From Blastopirellula sp. J2-11 (GTDB lineage Bacteria > Planctomycetota > Planctomycetia > Pirellulales > Pirellulaceae), in assembly GCF_024584705.1 (NCBI RefSeq), contig NZ_CP097384.1, positions 5,766,001-5,830,000 of the forward strand: a stretch of DNA of 64,000 nt. Direction: 5' to 3'. The notes under the pieces were generated by a model. That model made no database searches. It was not told where the DNA came from and saw only the letters and a list, made by a program, of their open reading frames with translations. Of the stretch, positions 1-6,190 are shown piece by piece. The position numbers were made by a program, and so were the translations under genes. Positions within the stretch are counted from its first letter, which is position 1, and the number at the start of each line of letters is the position of its first letter.

Positions 1-640
1 GGAGCGCTCTAGCCGATCCGGTTCCTCACTCAATCGAATCAGGTTGAATCGTGCATCTCGCGGAAACGAAGCTACGCCTCTCTCGATCGTTCCTGAGCGA
101 ACGCTTCGCGGCGCCTAGGGCGATTAAATGGCTGTTTACCAGCGACAACTTGGTTGCAGAATCGCCACATCGATGCTGCTGACGACCCAACGGGGGACGT
201 TCTCGTTCATTCCGTCGCGATTGTCCGCCGCCTATCGCAATCGCTTCTACAGTGCGAAACCATCGCTCGCGTGTTGACGTTTTTCAACGCACGATGATTC
301 TGCGAAACATTGTCGATTGGGTTGAGTTGCCTGCGATGCTATCACAAGCTGCAACGATTGCTTTGAAAGTATCGATAAAGCGCTCGGTCGAGAGTGTGAA
401 AAACTTGAAAGAATTTCTAGTCTCGTAAAGCACGATGACGTATGATTTTCCAGCGATTAAGCGACCCGAGCTGCAAAATAATCCGTTTGATAACGGCGCT
501 GAAATCTGGCAATCTCTAGTAACGAGTTGCCTGTACTCAGGCCGCCCGGCGACGGACTTGCCGCGGCTCGTCAAGCGAGAGGGACTTTGCCCAGAGAACC
601 TCTGGTCGTTTTGATGACCCCCGGTTGAGGAACCGAAACC
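1..640. other. intergenic region, no gene supported
   Basis: I see no convincing coding sequence, RNA gene or terminator here. A 121-codon minus-strand frame (284-649) exists but has no family resemblance and overlaps the translation start of the next gene, so I do not call it. The right end must carry the promoter of the gene at 641, but no clear -35/-10 pair stands out. Confidence 0.5.
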
Positions 641-2047
641 ATGAATCACATGCTCTTAAAATTCGTCTTAGCGGCGCCATTATTGGTCGCCGCCGCGTCG
701 CCGACCTTCGCCCAAAGCTGCGAGCCTTGCGGCGGACCTTCGTACAAAATTATTCAACAGACGGTCTACGAAGATCAGCCCGTCACGGTACGTCGCCTGC
801 AGTACCAAAAAGTCGAGATCCCGAAAGAGGTCACGACCTATCGCCCTGTCTGGGAAACGGAGATGCGCGAACGACGTTATACCGTCGCCAAGCCGATCAC
901 CGAAACCAGCGAGCGTGAAGAACGCTACAAGGTGATGAAGCCGGTCTGGGAAGAAGAGATTCGCGACCAGAGCTACAACCAGGTTCGCTACGTCGAAGAG
1001 ACGGAGATGCGTGAGCGCCGCCAAACGGTGATGCGTCCGGTTTGCGAGACGCAATATTACGAACAACAAATTCGCGTCCAGCGTCCTGTGACCGAAACGG
1101 TCATGCAAACGCAGACCACCGTCCAGTACACTCCCAGCACGACGCTGCAAACGCAGTATGTCAACCAAGGACAATACGTTAACCAAACGGTCTACGAACC
1201 GGGCCCGACCCGCAATCGTCTCCGTTGGACCGGCGGAACCAACTACGTCGATCCGGTCACCGGCCGCGCGATGTACGATCGCCCCGGCTTGCACTGGGTT
1301 CCAGAGCAACGCCCCGGCACCTATCAACAGGTTCAGACGTACGTCCCCAGCGTTGTCGCTCAGCAAGTTCCGGTCACGACCTATTTGCCGCAGCAAGTGA
1401 CGCAGCAGATTCCGGTGCAGCGCATTCGCTATGATGAAGAAATCCAGGTTCAACGGATTCCGTATCAAACCACGCGTTACGAATCGGTCGAACAGGTTCA
1501 GCAATATCCGGTCACCGTCCGCAAGCCGGTCGTCGAGCGGATCGAAAAGAAAGTGCCGGTGAAAGTTTGTCGCTGGGTCGAAGAAGAACAGGTCCGCAAG
1601 GTCCCGATCACCACGACCCGCATGGTCTACGAAGAAAAAGTGGAGCAAACGCCGGTTCGCGTCCAAAAATGGGTCGCCGAGACAAGCACCGTTGTCGAGA
1701 CCAAACTAGAGCCGGTCTGGACCGAGCAGCAGATGGTCAAACGGACTCCTCGTGTCGTCACGATGCGTGTGCCGCTCGATTCGTACGGCAATGTGATCGT
1801 CGCTGCTCCGGCGCCGACCATCACTTCGTACGCTCCGATCGCTCCTTCGATTATCACCCAAAAGGCGCCGACCGAAGCCAAGAAGCCGGCGACTGCTGAG
1901 CAAGAAGAATCAGAAAGCCCGATGGAAGACGTCGATCAGGGGGGCCCGATGGCTCCGCTGGATGACGCTCAAAGACCGAGCCTGACCGACGAAGCGCCGA
2001 AGGATAGCGATCCGACCGGTACGCCTTCGCTCGACAAGCCGCTCTAA
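641..2047 (+). CDS. secreted YTV-repeat protein
   Basis: The product is 468 residues with a clear Sec signal peptide (about residues 1-24, ending PTFA). The mature part is built from degenerate repeats of the form YxVxxPVxET, such as RYTVAKPITET and RQTVMRPVCET, rich in Val, Arg, Glu, Gln and Tyr. This is the planctomycete YTV repeat; such proteins are associated with the planctomycete cell wall. Two blocks of repeats (about residues 45-165 and 225-390) flank a short segment with WTGGTNYVDPVTGRAM. The last 60 residues are acidic and Pro-rich, probably disordered. The ATG has GAGG about 10 bases upstream. It is a single-gene unit closed by a strong terminator. A structural envelope role is inference. 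Confidence 0.85.
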   Translation: MNHMLLKFVLAAPLLVAAASPTFAQSCEPCGGPSYKIIQQTVYEDQPVTVRRLQYQKVEIPKEVTTYRPVWETEMRERRYTVAKPITETSEREERYKVMKPVWEEEIRDQSYNQVRYVEETEMRERRQTVMRPVCETQYYEQQIRVQRPVTETVMQTQTTVQYTPSTTLQTQYVNQGQYVNQTVYEPGPTRNRLRWTGGTNYVDPVTGRAMYDRPGLHWVPEQRPGTYQQVQTYVPSVVAQQVPVTTYLPQQVTQQIPVQRIRYDEEIQVQRIPYQTTRYESVEQVQQYPVTVRKPVVERIEKKVPVKVCRWVEEEQVRKVPITTTRMVYEEKVEQTPVRVQKWVAETSTVVETKLEPVWTEQQMVKRTPRVVTMRVPLDSYGNVIVAAPAPTITSYAPIAPSIITQKAPTEAKKPATAEQEESESPMEDVDQGGPMAPLDDAQRPSLTDEAPKDSDPTGTPSLDKPL

Positions 2048-2075
2048 ACGCAGGGCCAATCGCCGAACTTACAAG

Positions 2076-2108
2076 GCCGACCGCACTAACTTGCGGTCGG
2101 CTTTTTTT
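2076..2108 (+). terminator. rho-independent terminator of the YTV gene
   Basis: A perfect 10-bp stem (GCCGACCGCA / TGCGGTCGGC) with a 6-base loop is followed by a run of T. Confidence 0.93.
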
Positions 2109-2140
2109 ATGCGCCATCGGTCGTTCGCAGCGCGGTTGGC

Positions 2141-2174
2141 TTGACAGATATGGTTGTGAGAACAATTATTGTTC
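2141..2174 (+). promoter_or_regulatory. promoter with overlapping palindromic operator of the MarR gene
   Basis: A consensus -35 TTGACA lies at 2141-2146. A 17-base spacer leads to an AT-rich -10 (AATTAT, 2164-2169). The perfect palindrome GAACAAT-T-ATTGTTC (2160-2174) covers that -10. Operators of this size overlapping their own promoter are typical of MarR autorepression, and the MarR gene starts 32 bases downstream. Autoregulation is inferred. Confidence 0.7.
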
Positions 2175-2205
2175 GTGCGATCATTTCTCTTCGGAAGCCG
2201 TCGGC

Positions 2206-2706
2206 GTGCCCAAATCAATCCTCCAACAGCAACTGAAAAAGTCAGCGCCGTTCGACTCCTTACCGCAGGAGACGTACCTCAACTTGCTGCGCACGCACAA
2301 CATGGTCGCGGCGGCGCCTAGCCAATTGCTGAAGCAGCATGGTCTTTCGAGCGCCCAATACAACGTCCTCCGCATTCTAGAAGCGGCCGATGCGCCAGGA
2401 CTTCCCTGTCTCGAAATCGTCAGTCGCATGGTGACGCGCGTGCCAGACATCACACGGCTGATCGACCGCCTCAAAGAGGCCGGTCTGGTGTCGCGAACCC
2501 GTTCGCAAACCGACCGCCGCGTCATCCGGATCAAGCTGACCAAAAAGGGATATGCGCTGATCGAAGAGTTGTCAGAACCGCTGGTCGACATCCACCAACA
2601 AAACCTCGGGCACATGACCAAAGCCGAATTGGTCGAGTTGAATCGCTTGTTGGTGAAGGCCCGCGAAGCGGCGGAGTCCGGAAAAGTAGGTCAGGCCTTG
2701 GCCTGA
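2206..2706 (+). CDS. MarR-family transcriptional regulator
   Basis: The product is 166 residues, starting at GTG. It has the MarR winged-helix layout: an N-terminal dimerisation helix (LRTHNMVAAAPSQLLKQHGLS), the recognition region (LEIVSRMVTRVPDITRLIDRLKEAGLVSR) and the wing (TRSQTDRRVIRIKLTKKGYALIEEL). Such proteins repress from short palindromes and are released by small phenolic, oxidant or antibiotic ligands; the ligand here is unknown. A matching palindrome overlaps its promoter. The last codons and stop lie inside a REP sequence (2686-2707), so the C-terminus VGQALA was probably created by a repeat insertion. Confidence 0.92.
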   Translation: MPKSILQQQLKKSAPFDSLPQETYLNLLRTHNMVAAAPSQLLKQHGLSSAQYNVLRILEAADAPGLPCLEIVSRMVTRVPDITRLIDRLKEAGLVSRTRSQTDRRVIRIKLTKKGYALIEELSEPLVDIHQQNLGHMTKAELVELNRLLVKAREAAESGKVGQALA

Positions 2707-2707
2707 C
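2686..2707. repeat. REP-like palindrome, copy 1
   Basis: GTAGGTCAGG followed by CCTTGGCCTGAC is an imperfect palindrome nearly identical to the reverse complement of 3335-3356 and to 5409-5475. It overlaps the end of the MarR gene and sits just left of the REP-associated transposase gene. Confidence 0.8.
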
Positions 2708-2761
2708 GAAAATGGGGTCGGCCCCTGGGGCGCCTGTCTCTCATCCAATAGGATCTGAAAC

Positions 2762-3327
2762 TTGCCCAACTACCGACGTTTCATCGAACCCGGCGGAATA
2801 TATTTCTTCACGTTGGTCACCTCCAACCGACGACCAATCTTCCCAGACATGCGAGCAAGAATGCTGCTCGGCGATTGCCTACGCCAGTGCCGGGAGACTC
2901 GTCCATTTCAGGTTGAAGGAATCGTACTTCTTCCAGACCACCTTCATGCGATTTGGCCGCTGCCTCCGAACGACAACGAAAATTCCAAGAGGTGGTCGTT
3001 CATCAAAAGCGAATTCACCAGACGATGGCTCCAGTCTGGCGGCGTTGAAATGAGAGTGACAAGCGCCAGCCAACGTGAAAGGCGTCGCGGAGTTTGGCAA
3101 CCTCGTTTTGGGAGCACCTCATTAGCGATGAAGAGGATTTTGAGCGACATTTGGATTACATTCATTACAATCCTGTGAAACATAGCGATGTGAAATGTCC
3201 ACAAGACTGGCCTTCCTCCAGTTTTCATGACTGGGTTGCAAAGGGGGTCTATGAGAAGAATTGGGCGTGTGGAAACGGCTCACTACCGTTGGACTTTCGT
3301 GACATTCAGAAATTGATGGGCGAATAG
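2762..3327 (+). pseudogene. frameshifted REP-associated tyrosine transposase (RAYT, IS200-like Y1)
   Basis: The first frame (from TTG 2762) gives MPNYRRFIEPGGIYFFTLVTSNRRPIF, the RAYT N-terminus, and the HUH metal motif in LLPDHLHAIWP. It runs to GVWQPRF and then loses similarity. The expected continuation WEHLISDEEDFERHLDYIHYNPVKH, which includes the catalytic-Tyr helix and the NPVKH signature, is in the -1 frame (3094-3327). The break is at a T tract, 3106-3109, consistent with loss of one T. RAYTs mobilise REP palindromes. This copy lies between two REPs (2686-2707 and 3335-3356), the classical arrangement. I call it inactivated; a sequencing error or programmed slip is possible but less likely. 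Confidence 0.85.
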
Positions 3328-3334
3328 CGGGGCC

Positions 3335-3356
3335 GTCAGGGCAAGGCCTGACCTAC
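3335..3356. repeat. REP-like palindrome, copy 2
   Basis: GTCAGGGCAA followed by GGCCTGACCTAC is the reverse complement of copy 1 with one mismatch. It closes the REP-RAYT-REP unit on the right. Confidence 0.8.
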
Positions 3357-3361
3357 ATCCG

Positions 3362-3691
3362 ATGCACTCTCGGCTTGAACAAATCGCTCGTCATTGCTTC
3401 GCGCCGGCGGCGTTGATCACGTTGTTCTTGCTGGTGAGCTATCTGGTTGAACTGCTCACGTTCACCGACACGCATGCGATCTTTCTATGGTTGCATGATA
3501 CCGGTGAGTTTGGATCGGCTCCCCATTCGCATCGCTTGGCCCTGCCGCTTTGGTCTTTTCCGCTGACGGTCCTGGCGATACTCGCTTTGCTCACATTTGT
3601 TAGCTATGGGCTGCTCCGCCGTCGAGCGTCGCCGAAAACCGACGCTTTCACCGAATCTTCTCGCACCGAGGAAAAGGAATCTCTAAAATAA
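3362..3691 (+). CDS. small membrane protein of unknown function
   Basis: The product is 109 residues with two predicted transmembrane segments, about residues 13-33 (FAPAALITLFLLVSYLVELL) and 65-84 (LWSFPLTVLAILALLTFVSY). The cytoplasmic tail is basic, then Ser/Glu/Lys-rich. I recognise no family. The ATG is six bases after a REP sequence, so the repeat may have replaced the original upstream region. It ends 50 bases before the first copper-site-type protein, on the same strand. Confidence 0.6.
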   Translation: MHSRLEQIARHCFAPAALITLFLLVSYLVELLTFTDTHAIFLWLHDTGEFGSAPHSHRLALPLWSFPLTVLAILALLTFVSYGLLRRRASPKTDAFTESSRTEEKESLK

Positions 3692-3741
3692 GGGAGCGCC
3701 AAACTCTTGATCTAGCCCGACCTTCACGGAAGTCCTCTGCG

Positions 3742-4515
3742 ATGAAAACATGGCTATTTGCTTCAGCATCGCTGCTAACTCTCCTGTTCAGCCATCTTGC
3801 TGCAGCGGAAGGCTGGGGAACGATCAAGGGACAGTTCGTCGTGGAAGGCAAGATTTTTCCGCCAGAGGCGCTGGCCATTCAACGCCCGGGGCCGATTCGT
3901 GCGATTCCCAATCAAAAGCTGGTTGTTGGTCCGCATGGAGAATTGCAGAACGTGTGCTTGTGGCTGACAGTCCCACGCGGCCAGAGCTATCCCCAACCGC
4001 ATCCTAGTTACGCTGAAACAGCCAATGACGAAGTAGAAATCAAGTTGAAAGACTATCTCTTTCAACCCTATTTGATCTTCATCCGTACGTCGCAAAAAGC
4101 GAAGTTCAAAAACATGGATCCGGTCGGCCATAACATCAAGACATCCGGATTCGCCAATCCACCGGGCCCCGGCATCGTCCCGAAAGGGGGCCAGTGGGTG
4201 CAATCGTTTACCCAAGAAGAGCGCACGCCGTGTCCAGTTATGAGCACGGTCTATCCTTGGATGGAAGCCTTTCTGCTGATTCGAGAATCCCCCTATGCGG
4301 CCATTTCCGACGAACGCGGCGATTTCGAGCTCACCCATGTTCCGGCCGGCACTTGGACCTTTCATTTTTGGCATGCCAGCGCTGGATACATCCCGGAGAT
4401 CAAGCTGCTTGGCCATGTGCAAAATCACCACCATGGCGAGTATGAGATCGAAGTCTTTGCGGATGAAGTCACCGATCTTGGAAAGATCGCAATTTCTGCG
4501 CGACGTTTCCAATAA
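3742..4515 (+). CDS. secreted cupredoxin-like paralogue lacking the copper ligands
   Basis: The product is 257 residues with a signal peptide ending near AAAEGWG. It is a tandem paralogue of 4616-5398 and shares the N-terminus, KLVVGPxGEL, FIRTSQKAKFKNMDP, PWMxAxLLIRESPYA and the C-terminal PxGxWTFxFWH beta domain. The neighbour has Cys161 and His164 (CSIHPWM); here they are Ser168 and Tyr171 (STVYPWM), while Met174 and the upstream His130 remain. The Cys/His pair of CVYDPHV is also gone (YLFQPYL), as is Cys53. The fold is kept but metal binding and disulfides are probably lost. The C-terminal half resembles carboxypeptidase-regulatory-like beta domains. Function is unknown. Confidence 0.82.
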   Translation: MKTWLFASASLLTLLFSHLAAAEGWGTIKGQFVVEGKIFPPEALAIQRPGPIRAIPNQKLVVGPHGELQNVCLWLTVPRGQSYPQPHPSYAETANDEVEIKLKDYLFQPYLIFIRTSQKAKFKNMDPVGHNIKTSGFANPPGPGIVPKGGQWVQSFTQEERTPCPVMSTVYPWMEAFLLIRESPYAAISDERGDFELTHVPAGTWTFHFWHASAGYIPEIKLLGHVQNHHHGEYEIEVFADEVTDLGKIAISARRFQ

Positions 4516-4556
4516 TCGGTCCTAACGATTTAACGCGCATTCGGATTGCAAATCCC

Positions 4557-4562
4557 TATAAT
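4557..4562 (+). promoter_or_regulatory. -10 element upstream of the second copper-site protein
   Basis: A consensus TATAAT lies 53 bases before the ATG at 4616, between the paralogous genes. No good -35 is seen at 16-18 bases. It suggests the second copy has its own promoter. Confidence 0.45.
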
Positions 4563-4615
4563 AAGATCGCGCGGCTCTCTCGATCCCTGCCCAAATCTCA
4601 CGGAGGCTCTCTGCG

Positions 4616-5398
4616 ATGAAAATATGGCTGCTTACTTCAGCACTGCTGTTGACTCTCCTGTTCAGCAATCTCGCGTCCGCCGAAGGTTGGGGCACGATCA
4701 AAGGGAAGTTTATCGTCAATGGAGCGACGCCGGATCCGGCGGTCCTTGAGGTCGAAAAAGACAAAGCCGTTTGCGGGCTCAAGCCGATCTACGAACAAAA
4801 TCTGGTCGTGGGGCCCAAAGGAGAGCTGAAAAACGCTTGCGTCTGGCTAACCGTCGCCCGCGGAAAACTCTATCCGACCGCTCATCCCATGTATGCTGCG
4901 ACGGCAAAGGACGAAATCGACGTCGACAATATCGCCTGCGTTTATGATCCGCATGTGACCTTCATTCGCACTTCGCAAAAAGCGAAGTTCAAAAATATGG
5001 ACCCCATCCCGCACAACGTGAAGGTCGATGGTTTCGCCAACGCGGCGATGAACACGCTGATTCCGGCGATGGGGGAGTTCGTGCAGAGCTTTCCTGAGGA
5101 AGAACGAACGCCGATTCCCGCCTCTTGTTCGATCCATCCCTGGATGTCGGCTTATCTGCTGATTCGTGAATCGCCGTACGCGGTTGTTTCCCAAGCGGAC
5201 GGCAGCTTTGAACTTGCGAATGTGCCTGTGGGAAAATGGACATTCCAATTCTGGCACACCGCCGGCGGATACATGTCAGAGTTGCAAATGCAAGGCAAGC
5301 CCCAAAAAGATCGCCGGGGCCAGTACGAGATCGAAGTCGTCGATGGCCAAGTAACCGACCTGGGTGAGATTGTCATCGCGGCGAAGAACCTAAAATAA
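4616..5398 (+). CDS. secreted cupredoxin-like protein with intact copper-site residues
   Basis: The product is 260 residues with a signal peptide (cleavage near SAEGWG). Visible putative ligands are His133 (IPHNV) and the cluster Cys161-x2-His164-x2-Met167 (CSIHPWM), the pattern of type-1 copper sites in cupredoxins. Further Cys residues at 53, 75 and 108 and His113 (CVYDPHV) may form a disulfide or second site. The C-terminal 60 residues form a carboxypeptidase-regulatory-like beta domain (FELANVPVGKWTFQFWHTAGGY). Related proteins in planctomycetes are often labelled methylamine-utilisation-like or plastocyanin-like. An electron-transfer or copper-handling role in the periplasm is inference. 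Confidence 0.82.
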   Translation: MKIWLLTSALLLTLLFSNLASAEGWGTIKGKFIVNGATPDPAVLEVEKDKAVCGLKPIYEQNLVVGPKGELKNACVWLTVARGKLYPTAHPMYAATAKDEIDVDNIACVYDPHVTFIRTSQKAKFKNMDPIPHNVKVDGFANAAMNTLIPAMGEFVQSFPEEERTPIPASCSIHPWMSAYLLIRESPYAVVSQADGSFELANVPVGKWTFQFWHTAGGYMSELQMQGKPQKDRRGQYEIEVVDGQVTDLGEIVIAAKNLK

Positions 5399-5408
5399 TC
5401 AACTGTCG

Positions 5409-5475
5409 CGGTGTATGTCAGGCCTTGCCCTGACGCATGGACCCGCATCGTCAGGCCAAGGCCTGACATACACCG
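5409..5475. repeat. paired REP palindromes (BIME-like)
   Basis: Left arm 5409-5434 and right arm 5450-5475 form a nearly perfect 26-bp inverted repeat (CGGTGTATGTCAGG...CCTGACATACACCG) around a 15-base centre. Each arm is one REP unit of the type that flanks the RAYT at 2762. It sits between convergent genes and could fold as a large hairpin that ends transcription from both sides. Confidence 0.82.
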
Positions 5476-5490
5476 CCATGCGATTGACTA

Positions 5491-6183
5491 TTACGGCAAA
5501 CGCGTGATCACTTCTGCAAGAGAACGAATCACCGCGTCGGTTGCGATATCGTCTGGCGCTTCCGACTCGCGAGCCAAAAAGAGCGTCTGATAGCCGGCCG
5601 TGATCGCGCCATGATAATCATTGCGGGGGTCATCGCCGACCAGCAAGATCTGATGCGGCTGCAGCTGCAGCACGTTGGCGATCGAACCGTAATAGTGCGG
5701 GCTCGGCTTGGCCCAGCCCACTTCGGCGGAGACGAACAGCATCGCGTCAGAGAGACAGGGCCAATGCCCTGCGATGGCGCGTAGTCGCCCGTCAAAGTTT
5801 GACGCTAACCCTATCTGATAGCGATCGCTCAGTTTCTCCAGCGTCGGCAGCGCATCTTGGTAGACGCTCCAACTGCTGGGCATCGCGAAGTGTTTCCACA
5901 GGCGATCCAAAATCGCGCTGGTCTCGCCAGCTTCCGCAAAGACATGCGCGACGATCTGTCGCCACCGCTCGCGCTCGAGCGCTTCGTCGGTGCGCAAATC
6001 AGGCGAGACCGAGTAGAGGGTCAGCGCCTCGCGAAAACGATCGCGGATCGTCTCGATCGGCAAATCACACCCGTTGGCGACGCCAGCCGCTTGGTAGACG
6101 GCGGCGACGCTGGGCTGTGGATAGATCAACGTTCCGACCACGTCCAACAAGACGCAGCGGATCAAATTCGGAGAATGAAGCAC
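5491..6183 (-). CDS. HAD-superfamily hydrolase
   Basis: The product is 230 residues, starting at GTG with AAGG upstream. HAD motif I is VLLDVVGTLI with the nucleophile Asp14; the usual second Asp of DxD is Val16. Motif IV is VGDDPRNDYHGA and the helical cap is about residues 20-100. The family dephosphorylates or dehalogenates small molecules. Loss of the acid/base Asp is seen in non-phosphatase HADs and makes the substrate unclear. It is the last gene of the dxr-rseP-HAD operon, seven bases after the rseP stop. Confidence 0.85.
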   Translation of the reverse strand: MLHSPNLIRCVLLDVVGTLIYPQPSVAAVYQAAGVANGCDLPIETIRDRFREALTLYSVSPDLRTDEALERERWRQIVAHVFAEAGETSAILDRLWKHFAMPSSWSVYQDALPTLEKLSDRYQIGLASNFDGRLRAIAGHWPCLSDAMLFVSAEVGWAKPSPHYYGSIANVLQLQPHQILLVGDDPRNDYHGAITAGYQTLFLARESEAPDDIATDAVIRSLAEVITRLP

Positions 6184-6190
6184 TTCGACC

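Noticed and set aside
284-649. 121-codon minus-strand frame at the left edge
   Set aside because: No family similarity, no Shine-Dalgarno, and it overlaps the start of the YTV gene on the other strand.
680-1666. 328-codon minus-strand frame opposite the YTV gene
   Set aside because: Open only because the sense strand is repetitive; composition (Arg/Leu/Asp-rich, no domains) is that of an antisense shadow.
3106-3109. programmed -1 frameshift in the RAYT
   Set aside because: Only four T, no downstream structure, and RAYTs are not known to use frameshifting; loss of one base is simpler.
2762-3327. two separate intact small genes
   Set aside because: The two frames are the N- and C-terminal halves of one RAYT, joined by a one-base shift.
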